Assembly (NCBI GenBank): GCA_023228325.1
Contig: JALOBK010000001.1
Span: forward strand, 1,217,549-1,281,548
Source: a bacterium
GTDB taxonomy: Bacteria; Auribacterota; UBA6266
DNA: 64,000 nt
Direction of reading: 5' to 3'
Part shown: positions 14,779 through 23,936 of the stretch, one piece after another
Position numbering within the stretch: position 1 is the first letter of the stretch
Layout of the letters: every line of letters starts with the position of its first letter
Translations under genes and position numbers: made by a program
The notes under the pieces: model-generated
Told to the model about the DNA's origin: nothing
Databases searched by the model: none
The model's input: the letters and a program-made list of their open reading frames with translations, nothing else

Positions 14779-15471
14779 ATGAAATTCGGAGTTGTGGTTT
14801 TTCCCGGTTCTAATTGTGACCATGATTGTTATTATGTGTTGAATGATGTAATGAAAGTTAAGACCGATTATATCTGGCACAAACAGAACGAAATAAGCGG
14901 TTATGACTGCATCGTTTTGCCCGGAGGTTTTTCGTATGGCGATTATCTCAGGACCGGCGCGATTGCCAGGTTTTCCCCCGTAATGAAGTCGCTGATCGAA
15001 TATGCGGAAAAAGGCGGATTGGTGATAGGCATATGCAACGGTTTCCAGATTCTTCTGGAATCCGGGCTTTTGCCGGGCGCTATGTTAAAAAATGAGTCCC
15101 TTTCATTTGTCTGCCGGGATGTCCGGCTTAATGTTGAAAACAGCATGATCCCGTTTACATCCCGCTGCAAAAAAGGAGAGATACTGGAGATTCCTGTAGC
15201 CCACGGCGAAGGAAATTACTATGCCGATGAAAGGACAATCAGAATGCTTGAAGACGGAGGCAGGGTTGTTTTCAGGTATTGCGGCAAAGACGGGAAAGCG
15301 TCAAAAGAAGCGAATCCCAACGGCTCTATTAACGATATCGCGGGTATATGCAATGAAAAAGGGAATGTGCTTGGAATGATGCCTCATCCCGAAAGGTGCT
15401 CGGAGAAGATTTTAGGTTCCGCCGACGGAACAAAAATATTTAATTCGATAATAAGCCATTTAACCAGGTAA
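14779..15471 (+). CDS. purQ: Phosphoribosylformylglycinamidine synthase glutaminase PurQ
   Basis: This class I amidotransferase supplies ammonia from glutamine to PurL. G-I-C-N-G-F-Q carries the nucleophile C86, and M-M-P-H-P-E-R near the end supplies the His-Glu of the triad. L-P-G-G-F-S-Y-G-D forms the oxyanion region. At 230 residues it is standard for the stand-alone subunit. Confidence 0.97.
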   Translation: MKFGVVVFPGSNCDHDCYYVLNDVMKVKTDYIWHKQNEISGYDCIVLPGGFSYGDYLRTGAIARFSPVMKSLIEYAEKGGLVIGICNGFQILLESGLLPGAMLKNESLSFVCRDVRLNVENSMIPFTSRCKKGEILEIPVAHGEGNYYADERTIRMLEDGGRVVFRYCGKDGKASKEANPNGSINDIAGICNEKGNVLGMMPHPERCSEKILGSADGTKIFNSIISHLTR

Positions 15472-15479
15472 AGCGTAAA

Positions 15480-17744
15480 ATGCCCATATCAGACAAAACA
15501 CAGATCGCCGAGCCGGAAGTGAATGAGAAGCTTGTGCGGGAACATAATATCACGCCGGAAGAATATAATCATATAGAGGAAATACTCGGCAGGAAACCGA
15601 ATTTTACCGAACTCGGCATTTTTTCGGTTATGTGGTCCGAACATTGCTCCTATAAAAATTCCAGGCCCGTGTTAAAGTTATTCCCTGTGGACGGCCCGTC
15701 GGTTCTTGTAAAGGCGGGAGAGGAAAACGCGGGTGTTGTCGATATCGGGGACGGATGGGCTGTCTCTTTCAAAGTTGAATCCCATAACCATCCTTCGGCG
15801 ATTGAACCTTTCCAGGGAGCCGCGACAGGTGTCGGGGGGATTATAAGGGATATTTTCACAATGGGCGCGCGGCCGATTGCGAGCCTCAATTCGCTTCGTT
15901 TCGGGAAATTGGCGAATGCGAGAGTGAAACACCTGCTGAAAGGTGTTGTCGGAGGAATTGCGCACTACGGAAACTGCATAGGAATACCCACCGTGGGCGG
16001 AGAAATATATTTTGATGAGACATATGAAGCCAATCCTCTTGTTAATGCTTTCTGCCTCGGGATAATCAGGCATAAGGATATCGCCAGAGGGTGCGCTAAA
16101 GGTGAGGGAAACCCCGTCTTTTACGTTGGAGCCGCCACAGGGAGAGACGGACTGGGCGGTGCGAGTTTTGCTTCCCGTGAACTTACCGACGAATCTCACG
16201 AAGACAGGCCGGCTGTCCAGGTCGGCGACCCTTTTATGGAAAAATTGCTTTTGGAAGCCTGTCTGGAACTTTTGAAAACGGGTTATGTTGTCGGCATTCA
16301 GGATATGGGCGCGGCGGGACTTACATGTTCGACATGTGAAACGGCAAGCAGGGGAGGTTCAGGAATAGAAATCGAACTTTCCAAAGTGCCGAAAAGGGAA
16401 ACAGGTATGATTCCCTATGAAATAATGCTTTCCGAGAGCCAGGAAAGAATGCTTGTAATAGCGGAAAAGGGAAAAGAAAAGGAAGTAAAAAAAATATTCG
16501 AGAAATGGGACTTGCACGCTGTTGAAATAGGGCATGTCACAGGTGACGGGATAATGAGAGTCAGGAATAACGGCAATATTGTGGTTGAAATACCCGCGAG
16601 AAAAATTGCCGAAGATTCTCCTGTTTATATCAGGGAAGAAAAAGTGCCGGCATACCTGGAAAAAGCCGCTGAACTTGATGAAGAGAAGCTTGAAGAACCC
16701 GGAGACTATAATGAAGTGCTCGCGCGGCTCCTGGATGACCCCACCATATCGAGCAAAAAATGGGTATATGAGCAGTACGACCATATGGTTATGACTAACA
16801 CGGTATTGCGTCCCGGTTCCGATGCCGCCGTCCTGAGAGTGAAACCCGCCGGGAAATATCTTGCGCTTTCATCGGACTGCAACAGCACCTACTGCTATCT
16901 CGACCCGTATACGGGAGGCAGGATCGCAGTCGCTGAATCAGCGAGGAACGTGATATGTTCGGGAGCTAAACCTATTGCGGTAACCGATTGTCTCAATTTC
17001 GGGAATCCGATGAAACCTGAGATATTCTGGCAGTTTAAAAAATGTGTAGAAGGTCTTGCTGATGCCTGCAGGTCCTTCAATACGCCTGTCACGGGGGGGA
17101 ATGTCAGTTTTTATAATGAGAATCCGAGGGGACCTATTGATCCCACTCCTGTTGTGTGCATGGTCGGGCTTTTTGAAAGTGAAAAACATATCACCGGTTC
17201 CCGTTTTACGAACAAGGGGGATTTGGTGTATCTTATAGGCGGCAACAGGGTGGAAATCGGGGGGTCTCAATACTTGAAAAATATTTTCGGTATGAAAAAA
17301 GGAAAATGCCCCGTTATGGATCTTGAAGAGGAGAAAGCGGTCCAGTCGCTCTGTTATGAATCCATAAAAAAAGGACTGATAAGATCCGCGCATGACTGTT
17401 CCGAAGGAGGGCTTGCTGTGGCCCTGGCCGAATGTTGTATAATGCCCGGAGGCGAATGTCTGGGGGCTTGTATTGACCTGGCACGGGTTTACCCCGGCGC
17501 CCGTTCAAAAGCATCCGTTCTTTTTGGCGAGTCGCAGTCCAGGATAATTGTTACCGTTGCGCCTGAAAATGCCGGAAAGTTTGATTCTTTCGCGGATTCT
17601 TCGCCTGCGAGTGCGCACAGGATAGGAACTGTAAAAGGCAAAAAACTGGTGATTAAATTCAACGGAGATGATTTAATAAATTCTGAAACTGACCGCATGG
17701 GGGAAAAATATTTTGGCAGTATCGGAGCGAAATTAAAACTATAA
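15480..17744 (+). CDS. purL: Phosphoribosylformylglycinamidine synthase PurL (small type)
   Basis: PurL converts FGAR and ammonia to FGAM using ATP. At 754 residues it is the short form lacking the PurS-like and glutaminase domains, matching the separate purS and purQ genes just upstream. Recognisable segments are M-W-S-E-H-C-S-Y-K-N-S near the N-terminus, K-V-E-S-H-N-H-P-S-A-I-E-P, and the duplicated ATP-binding PurM-like halves. It begins nine bases after purQ. Confidence 0.97.
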   Translation: MPISDKTQIAEPEVNEKLVREHNITPEEYNHIEEILGRKPNFTELGIFSVMWSEHCSYKNSRPVLKLFPVDGPSVLVKAGEENAGVVDIGDGWAVSFKVESHNHPSAIEPFQGAATGVGGIIRDIFTMGARPIASLNSLRFGKLANARVKHLLKGVVGGIAHYGNCIGIPTVGGEIYFDETYEANPLVNAFCLGIIRHKDIARGCAKGEGNPVFYVGAATGRDGLGGASFASRELTDESHEDRPAVQVGDPFMEKLLLEACLELLKTGYVVGIQDMGAAGLTCSTCETASRGGSGIEIELSKVPKRETGMIPYEIMLSESQERMLVIAEKGKEKEVKKIFEKWDLHAVEIGHVTGDGIMRVRNNGNIVVEIPARKIAEDSPVYIREEKVPAYLEKAAELDEEKLEEPGDYNEVLARLLDDPTISSKKWVYEQYDHMVMTNTVLRPGSDAAVLRVKPAGKYLALSSDCNSTYCYLDPYTGGRIAVAESARNVICSGAKPIAVTDCLNFGNPMKPEIFWQFKKCVEGLADACRSFNTPVTGGNVSFYNENPRGPIDPTPVVCMVGLFESEKHITGSRFTNKGDLVYLIGGNRVEIGGSQYLKNIFGMKKGKCPVMDLEEEKAVQSLCYESIKKGLIRSAHDCSEGGLAVALAECCIMPGGECLGACIDLARVYPGARSKASVLFGESQSRIIVTVAPENAGKFDSFADSSPASAHRIGTVKGKKLVIKFNGDDLINSETDRMGEKYFGSIGAKLKL

Positions 17745-17759
17745 CGAACGGAGATGGTT

Positions 17760-18797
17760 GTGAACAGAGAAAAAATGACCTATAAGGATGCCGGAGTGGA
17801 TATAGATTTAAGTTCCCGGGCCGTGGAAAGAATAAAAAAGATAGCCAAAAGGACGCATAAACACGGGATAATTTCGGGGATAGGCGGTTTTGGCGGTTTG
17901 TATGAATTGCCGAAAAACAAGTATGAAGAACCTGTGCTTGTATCGAGCATTGACGGTGTGGGAACAAAACTTAAAGTCGCCGTTATGGCCGGAAAACATG
18001 ACACGGTCGGGATGGATATCGTAAACCACTGCGTGAACGACATAGTTGTCCAGGGCGCGCGCCCTCTTTTTTTTATGGATTATGTCGGGATGGGAAAACT
18101 TGAAAAAACTGTTTTTGACCAGATTATAGACGGCATTGTAACCGCCTGCGATAAATCGGATTGTGTTCTTCTCGGAGGGGAGACGGCAGAAATGCCGGGG
18201 TTGTACGGAGAAGGAGAATATGATCTTGTCGGATGTATAACGGGCATTGTTGATAAAAAGAAAATAATAGAGGGCAAAGAAATCAAGCCGGGGGATAAAA
18301 TAATAGGTTTGCAGTCTACCGGTCTTCATACCAACGGGTATTCGCTTGCGAGAAAGGTCTTATTTGTAAAAGGGCAGTTTGCGATTAATGATAATATTCC
18401 CGAACTGGGAAGAACGGTTGCGGAAGAACTTCTTATGCCGCACAAAAGTTACGGCAACCTGATTCTTTCCCTGCTGGAAAAATTTAAAATCAAAGGTATG
18501 GCGCATATAACCGGCGGAGGTTTTGTGGATAATATCCCGAGAATGCTTCCGGGCGACTGTTCCGCGAATATATTCAGGAACAGCTGGAAAGTCCTCCCGA
18601 TTTTCGGATTGATTTCTTCCGTGGGCAATATAGACGAAATAGAAATGTACAGGACATTTAACTGCGGTATCGGCATGGTCATTGTTGTTGAAGCGGAGAT
18701 GGCCGATGATATACTTGCGGAAATAAAGAAACAGAAAGAAGAAGGTTTCCTTATAGGTGAAATTGCAAAGGGCAATAAAATAGTTAATTTTGTATAG
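17760..18797 (+). CDS. purM: Phosphoribosylaminoimidazole synthetase
   Basis: PurM closes FGAM to AIR. S-I-D-G-V-G-T-K-L-K is the family ATP-binding signature, and L-L-G-G-E-T-A-E-M-P is the second conserved block. The length of about 345 residues is normal. The frame contains an ATG at 17754 lying only one base from GGAG. The GTG at 17760, with six-base spacing, is the better start; an ATG at 17775 is also possible. The protein continues the purine operon. Confidence 0.96.
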   Translation: MNREKMTYKDAGVDIDLSSRAVERIKKIAKRTHKHGIISGIGGFGGLYELPKNKYEEPVLVSSIDGVGTKLKVAVMAGKHDTVGMDIVNHCVNDIVVQGARPLFFMDYVGMGKLEKTVFDQIIDGIVTACDKSDCVLLGGETAEMPGLYGEGEYDLVGCITGIVDKKKIIEGKEIKPGDKIIGLQSTGLHTNGYSLARKVLFVKGQFAINDNIPELGRTVAEELLMPHKSYGNLILSLLEKFKIKGMAHITGGGFVDNIPRMLPGDCSANIFRNSWKVLPIFGLISSVGNIDEIEMYRTFNCGIGMVIVVEAEMADDILAEIKKQKEEGFLIGEIAKGNKIVNFV

Positions 18798-18812
18798 CGT
18801 TAAGGGGAAAAT

Positions 18813-20387
18813 ATGAAAAAAGTTGAAAGAGCTTTGTTAAGTGTATACGACAAAACAGGAATAGCCGAATTTGCGAGGGAGCTGCGCGGACTGGGTGTGG
18901 AGATAATATCCACCGGCGGCACGGCGCGGCTCCTTAAAGAAGAAGGAATTCCCATTACAAATATTTCCGATTACACGGGATTTCCCGAGATGCTGGACGG
19001 GAGGGTAAAAACCCTGCACCCGAAAGTGCACGCCGGGCTCCTTGCCCTGAGAAATAATGAAAGCCACAAAAAACAGATGAAAAACGCCGGCTTCGGATAT
19101 ATAGACCTTGTTGTTGTTAACCTGTATCCCTTTGAACAGACCATTTCCAAAAACAATGTTACTCTTGAGGAAGCCATCGAAAATATTGATATCGGCGGGC
19201 CTTCAATGCTCAGGTCAGCCGCCAAAAATTACAGGGATGTTGCCGTTGTGGTGAACCCGTCGAAATATGAATTAGTGCTGAAAGAGCTCAAAGAAAACAA
19301 GAATACGTTATCGGAAGAACTGAAAATGAGGCTGGCAGTGGAAGTTTTCCAGACCACTTCCAGATATGATGCCCTTATATCCAGTTACCTTAAGAAAGTT
19401 TCTTCCGCTATCACCGACAGCCTCCCCGGCGAACTTTCCATTTCATGCGTGAAGAAACAGAATCTGAGATACGGCGAGAATCCCCATCAGAAAGCGGCAT
19501 TTTTTGAAGACTATGCTTTTGAAAAATCTGAACCGTCTGTGATAGGCGCGAAACAGCTTCATGGAAAAGAATTGTCGTTCAACAATATTATAGACCTTAA
19601 TGCCGCGCTTGAAATAGTCAAAGAATTTACCGAGCCTTTTGCCGTTATCATAAAACATACGAATCCGTGCGGGGCGGCCGTATCCGGCGATATTTGTTCA
19701 GCGTATAAGAAAGCCCTTGAGACAGACCCCCTTTCGGCGTTCGGAAGCATAGTCGGTTTTAACAGGGGACTTGATGAGGCCGCCGCAGTTGAGATCTCAA
19801 AGCTTTTTGTAGAAGCGGTTATCTGCCCTTCCTATACAAAAGAAGCTCTGGGTATCCTTGAAAAGAAAAAAAACATAAGGATTCTCGAGATTGCGAATCT
19901 GACTGACTGGTACAAGAATAAGATTTATTCCGGTTTTGACCTCAAAAAGGTGACAGGGGGAGTCCTTGTGCAGGACAGGGATGTGAAAGAAGTGACAGAA
20001 AAAGATATAAGAGTGGTAACAAAGAAAAAACCTACAGAGAAACAGGTTGAAGATATGCTTTTTGCATGGAAAATCGTCAAGCATGTTAAGTCCAATGCCA
20101 TTGTTTATGTTAAAGATAATCAGACGATTGGCATCGGAGCAGGTCAGATGTCCAGGGTCGATTCATCGAAGATAGCCGTGATGAAGGCTCAGAAAGGATT
20201 GAAAGGCAGTGTTATGGCGTCAGATGCTTTCTTGCCGTTCAGGGATAACATTGATACCGCCGCCGCCGCGAATATTTCTGCGATAATACAACCCGGAGGT
20301 TCGGTGAAGGACCAGGAAGTCATAGACGCCTGCAATGAGCATGACATGGCGATGGTCTTTACGGGCGTAAGGCATTTTAAGCATTAA
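18813..20387 (+). CDS. purH: Bifunctional AICAR transformylase / IMP cyclohydrolase
   Basis: PurH catalyses the last two steps to IMP. The N-terminal MGS-like cyclohydrolase domain spans about residues 1-195 (S-T-G-G-T-A-R-L-L and D-G-R-V-K-T-L-H-P-K). The AICAR transformylase domain follows, with the catalytic segment K-H-T-N-P-C-G near residue 275. At 524 residues it is full length. AGGGG precedes the ATG. purN, which often separates purM and purH, is absent. Confidence 0.97.
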   Translation: MKKVERALLSVYDKTGIAEFARELRGLGVEIISTGGTARLLKEEGIPITNISDYTGFPEMLDGRVKTLHPKVHAGLLALRNNESHKKQMKNAGFGYIDLVVVNLYPFEQTISKNNVTLEEAIENIDIGGPSMLRSAAKNYRDVAVVVNPSKYELVLKELKENKNTLSEELKMRLAVEVFQTTSRYDALISSYLKKVSSAITDSLPGELSISCVKKQNLRYGENPHQKAAFFEDYAFEKSEPSVIGAKQLHGKELSFNNIIDLNAALEIVKEFTEPFAVIIKHTNPCGAAVSGDICSAYKKALETDPLSAFGSIVGFNRGLDEAAAVEISKLFVEAVICPSYTKEALGILEKKKNIRILEIANLTDWYKNKIYSGFDLKKVTGGVLVQDRDVKEVTEKDIRVVTKKKPTEKQVEDMLFAWKIVKHVKSNAIVYVKDNQTIGIGAGQMSRVDSSKIAVMKAQKGLKGSVMASDAFLPFRDNIDTAAAANISAIIQPGGSVKDQEVIDACNEHDMAMVFTGVRHFKH

Positions 20388-20410
20388 GAATAATAATAAA
20401 ATAAAAGAAC

Positions 20411-20528
20411 TACGACCACAGATAACACAGATGATCACAGATAAGTGCTATTTTGATATAAGTCAAAGTTTTAATAATTTATATGTTTCTTGCTTTATAT
20501 CTGTGTATATCTGAGCAATCTGTGGTTA
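20411..20528. repeat. Dispersed inverted repeat, copy 1 (ACCACAGAT type)
   Basis: Arms at about 20415-20444 and 20495-20526 are imperfect reverse complements built from the word CACAGAT (ACCACAGATAACACAGAT on the left, ATCTGTGGTTAA on the right). They surround an A/T-rich loop of about 50 bp. A related element lies at 53531-53665. Such elements are typical non-autonomous palindromic repeats between operon segments; here it separates purH from purD. Confidence 0.8.
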
Positions 20529-20550
20529 ATGTTTTTAATGGGAATTTATC

Positions 20551-21822
20551 ATGAAAGTACTTGTAGTCGGTTCAGGCGGCAGAGAACATGCCCTGGTATG
20601 GAAACTGTCAAAAAGTAATTCTGTTTCCGGTATTTACTGCGCCCCGGGCAACGGGGGTATAAGCGCGCTTGCCGATTGTATTGACATTGCCGCAAATGAT
20701 ATAGAAGGTCTTCTTGCTTTTGCAAAAAAAGAAAAAATCGATTTTACGGTTGTTGGCCCGGAAGCCCCTCTTGTTTCCGGGATAGTCGATATTTTTGAGA
20801 AAGAAGGACTGCATATTTTTGGGCCGGTGTCGCAGGGCGCAAAGCTCGAAGGAAGTAAAGCATTCTCGAAAATTTTTATGAGAAAACACGGTATTCCCAC
20901 GGCCGAATTTCAAATCTTCGATAATTCAGATGAGGCAGCGGATTATATCCGCGGTAAAAAATATCCGCTTGTCGTAAAAGCTGACGGGCTTGCCGCGGGC
21001 AAAGGGGTTTTTGTATGTGCTTCAGCAGCCGAAGCCGAAGAAGCCGCCGGGCTTATAATGAAAAAAGGAATATTCGGTAAGGCAGGCAGAGAGATTGTAG
21101 TGGAAGAATGCCTGAAAGGGGAGGAAGCTTCCATCCTTGCTTTTTGCGATGGGAATACGATTATGCCCATGGATTCTTCGCAGGACCATAAAAGAATTTT
21201 CGATGGCGATAAAGGTCCTAATACGGGGGGGATGGGAGCCTATAGCCCCGCTCCCGTAATTACCGGAGACCTGATGAAAGTCATTGATGAGAAAATCTTA
21301 CAGAGAACCATCCGCGGCTTGAAAAAAGAAGGAATAAAGTATAAAGGAGTTATTTATGCGGGTATAATGGTTACGGATAAGGGCCCTATGGTTTTGGAAT
21401 ACAATGTAAGGTTCGGAGATCCGGAAACACAGCCGTTGCTTATGAGGATGAAGACGGACCTGATGGAAGTGATAAAAGCGGTGTCTGCGGGAGATTTGAA
21501 TAAAATAAAACTTGAATGGGATGACAGAGCCGCAGTTTGTGTGGTTATGGCTTCGGGAGGTTATCCGGGCAGGTATGATAAAGGGTTTGAAGTAACGGGG
21601 CTTGAAAAAGCCGGCGGCATCAACGATGTTTTTGTGTTTCATGCCGGGACAAGGAGAAAAGACGGCAGGATTCTGACAAGCGGCGGAAGGGTGATTGGCG
21701 TTACGGCCCTTGGAAATAATATAGAAAAAGCCGTAGAAAAAGCTTACAACGCGGCCGGACTGATAAAATTTGAAGGCGTATTTTTCAGAAAAGATATAGG
21801 CCATAATGCTTTGGCAAAATAA
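20551..21822 (+). CDS. purD: Phosphoribosylamine-glycine ligase
   Basis: PurD joins phosphoribosylamine and glycine. The 423-residue ATP-grasp enzyme shows V-V-G-S-G-G-R-E-H-A-L at the N-terminus, V-V-K-A-D-G-L-A-A-G-K-G-V in the ATP-grasp domain, and N-T-G-G-M-G-A-Y-S-P-A-P. N-V-R-F-G-D-P-E-T-Q-P provides the metal ligands. It follows the dispersed repeat and precedes purE. Its glycine substrate links it to the glyA and gcv genes in the window. Confidence 0.97.
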   Translation: MKVLVVGSGGREHALVWKLSKSNSVSGIYCAPGNGGISALADCIDIAANDIEGLLAFAKKEKIDFTVVGPEAPLVSGIVDIFEKEGLHIFGPVSQGAKLEGSKAFSKIFMRKHGIPTAEFQIFDNSDEAADYIRGKKYPLVVKADGLAAGKGVFVCASAAEAEEAAGLIMKKGIFGKAGREIVVEECLKGEEASILAFCDGNTIMPMDSSQDHKRIFDGDKGPNTGGMGAYSPAPVITGDLMKVIDEKILQRTIRGLKKEGIKYKGVIYAGIMVTDKGPMVLEYNVRFGDPETQPLLMRMKTDLMEVIKAVSAGDLNKIKLEWDDRAAVCVVMASGGYPGRYDKGFEVTGLEKAGGINDVFVFHAGTRRKDGRILTSGGRVIGVTALGNNIEKAVEKAYNAAGLIKFEGVFFRKDIGHNALAK

Positions 21823-21849
21823 ATCATCCGTATATTTAAGGAGGATAAA

Positions 21850-22365
21850 ATGAATAACAGTCCGTTAGTCGGGATAGTCATGGGAAGCGAGTCGGATTAC
21901 GAGATCATGAGGAAAGCCGGTGATATGCTTGATAAGTTTGATATAGCGTATGAGATGGATGTCCTCAGCGCGCACAGGTCTCCGAAACTGGTTGTCAAAT
22001 ATGCGGAAGAAGCCGTTACAAAAGGTTTGCGTGTCATTATCGCGGGCGCGGGCAAGGCGGCCCATCTTGCGGGGGTAATTGCCGCCCATACAACCATACC
22101 TGTTGTCGGCGTTCCTATTTCGTCCGACGAGTTAAAGGGAATGGATGCCCTTTTTTCCATGGTTCAGATGCCTGCCGGTATTCCGGTCGGGACTATGGCG
22201 CTGGGTTCCTCGGGAGCAAAAAACGCGGCTTTATTCGCCGCCGAAATAATTTCCCTGTCCGATTCAAAATTGTTTGATAAACTTTTAAATTACCGGAATC
22301 TGCTTGAAGAAGAGGTTCTTGCGGCATCTGAAAGAGTGAAAAAAGCAAGCAAAGAAGCAAAATAA
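21850..22365 (+). CDS. purE: N5-carboxyaminoimidazole ribonucleotide mutase
   Basis: PurE makes CAIR. G-S-E-S-D-Y-E-I-M, S-A-H-R-S-P and A-G-A-G-K-A-A-H-L-A-G are the conserved substrate-binding blocks. S-A-H-R-S-P is typical of class I enzymes that act with PurK, although no purK is in this window. The 171 residues are standard. AAGGAGG precedes the ATG. Confidence 0.96.
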   Translation: MNNSPLVGIVMGSESDYEIMRKAGDMLDKFDIAYEMDVLSAHRSPKLVVKYAEEAVTKGLRVIIAGAGKAAHLAGVIAAHTTIPVVGVPISSDELKGMDALFSMVQMPAGIPVGTMALGSSGAKNAALFAAEIISLSDSKLFDKLLNYRNLLEEEVLAASERVKKASKEAK

Positions 22366-22395
22366 AAATTTCCTAAATTAAAGAAATACCTGAGA

Positions 22396-23019
22396 TTGAA
22401 AATTTATATTGCAAATAACCCCGAAGAAATAGAAACCGCCGTTTCAGAAGCGGCGAAAGTTATAAAAGCCGGCGGGATCATAGCGTTTCCCACGGAAACA
22501 GTTTACGGGCTTGGCGCCGATGCGGGCAACCCTGATGCGGTTAACAGGTTGTATGAAATAAAAAAACGCGATAAAAACAAGCCTTTTACGAATTTAATCG
22601 CGTCCGCCGGGCAGATAAAAAGAACATGTGTCGTTACTAAAGGGGCTGAAAAAATCATTAGAAATTTCTGGCCCGGCCCGGTGACACTAATATTCAGAAG
22701 TTCAGAGGGAAAAGAAGGGTACAGGGTTCCTTCAAACAGTATTGCATTAAGGCTGCTTCAGGAGTGCGGAAGAGCTTTAGCCGCCCCGAGCGCGAATCCA
22801 AGCGGATTTAAAAACCCAAATGACGCTCAGACTGTCAAAAGCTATTTTGGAAAGGAAATTGATCTTTTGATTGACGGAGGTTCCGCGGATTTGGGTGTAG
22901 AATCGACGGTAATTGATTTTTCCACGGGGAAACCGTCCGTCCTGAGAACAGGAGCCGTATCCGTCCGGGATATCAGGGAAAAAACAGGTGTTGAGCTTGA
23001 TATCGCTTCAGAGTTATGA
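22396..23019 (+). CDS. L-threonylcarbamoyladenylate synthase (Sua5/YrdC family)
   Basis: The enzyme makes the threonylcarbamoyl-AMP used for t6A modification of tRNAs reading ANN codons. The protein is a single YrdC domain of 207 residues, with F-P-T-E-T-V-Y-G-L-G-A-D-A near residue 35, K-R-D-K-N-K-P-F, and A-P-S-A-N-P-S-G near residue 133. It lacks the C-terminal Sua5 domain. The start is a TTG, the first start in frame. It overlaps the next gene by four bases. The order with an LMW phosphatase, rpiB and glyA is conserved in many bacteria. Confidence 0.93.
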   Translation: MKIYIANNPEEIETAVSEAAKVIKAGGIIAFPTETVYGLGADAGNPDAVNRLYEIKKRDKNKPFTNLIASAGQIKRTCVVTKGAEKIIRNFWPGPVTLIFRSSEGKEGYRVPSNSIALRLLQECGRALAAPSANPSGFKNPNDAQTVKSYFGKEIDLLIDGGSADLGVESTVIDFSTGKPSVLRTGAVSVRDIREKTGVELDIASEL

Positions 23020-23486
23020 AAAAGCCCATAAAAAAAGTTTTGTTTGTGTGTACCGGCAACAGCTGCCGTTCTCCGATGGCGGAAGGATATTTTAACTTCC
23101 TGTCAGCCGCAGGAAAAACGGGTGTGAATTCGGAATCGGCGGGGGTTTTCGCCATTGACGGATTTCCCCCGAGCGCGGAAGCGGCCAAAGTGATGGAGGA
23201 TCGGGGAATAGATATTTCTTCTCATAAAACCAGAAGGCTTTCCCAGAAAATAATAGATTTATCCGATATAGTCATTGTTATGTCGGATTCACATAAGCGC
23301 GAAGTCGAAAAAAAATTTAAGACAGGCGGGAAAGAAGTAAAATTGTTAAAGGAATTTGGTGAAAGTGATAATATAAATTCCATGGATATCAGAGATCCGA
23401 TAGGGATGCCTGTTGATGTTTACCGGGCTTGTTTTGAGGAAATGAAACCGTTAATTGAAAATTTACTGGAGGATATATGCGGATAG
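23016..23486 (+). CDS. Low-molecular-weight protein phosphatase (YwlE-like)
   Basis: The P-loop V-C-T-G-N-S-C-R-S contains nucleophile C12 and R18. D-I-R-D-P-I-G-M-P supplies the general-acid aspartate. The threonine after the nucleophilic cysteine (C-T-G-N-S-C-R-S) and the sua5-rpiB-glyA context match the YwlE group of protein-arginine phosphatases. Tyrosine phosphatase activity is the alternative. The gene overlaps both neighbours by a few bases. Confidence 0.88.
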   Translation: MKKPIKKVLFVCTGNSCRSPMAEGYFNFLSAAGKTGVNSESAGVFAIDGFPPSAEAAKVMEDRGIDISSHKTRRLSQKIIDLSDIVIVMSDSHKREVEKKFKTGGKEVKLLKEFGESDNINSMDIRDPIGMPVDVYRACFEEMKPLIENLLEDICG

Positions 23487-23911
23487 CCGTTGCAAGTGAT
23501 CACGGTGGATACCTTTTTAAAAAGGAACTTATAGCATATCTTCAAGGGCTCGGACATGTTGTCGGGGATTTTGGTTGCGAAGACGAGAACTCCTGCGATT
23601 ATCCGGATTACGGCATACCCGCCGCGCGGAGTGTTTCGGAAGGGAATAATGACAGGGCTATACTTATATGCACAAACGGGATCGGGATGTGTATGCTGGC
23701 GAATAAAATACCGGGGATAAGGGCGGCTCTCGTATATAGCGAAAAAACCGCGGAGAAGACGAGGCAGCACCATGATTCAAATGTGTTATGCCTGGGCGGG
23801 CAGGAATTCAGTTTTGATGATCTGAAAAAATTTGTATATATCTGGCTGAACACCGGTTTTGAAGGCGGAAGACACGAAAGAAGAGTAAATAAAATCAATG
23901 GCCTTGATTAA
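23477..23911 (+). CDS. rpiB: Ribose-5-phosphate isomerase B
   Basis: RpiB interconverts ribose 5-phosphate and ribulose 5-phosphate, supplying PRPP synthesis. S-D-H-G-G-Y, C-T-N-G-I-G-M-C-M-L-A-N-K (with the catalytic Cys in the T/S-x-G-x-G loop) and R-Q-H-H-D-S-N-V-L are the family blocks. The 144 residues are typical. Confidence 0.95.
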   Translation: MRIAVASDHGGYLFKKELIAYLQGLGHVVGDFGCEDENSCDYPDYGIPAARSVSEGNNDRAILICTNGIGMCMLANKIPGIRAALVYSEKTAEKTRQHHDSNVLCLGGQEFSFDDLKKFVYIWLNTGFEGGRHERRVNKINGLD

Positions 23912-23936
23912 CCGGTTTTATAAAGGAGGCTTGTTA

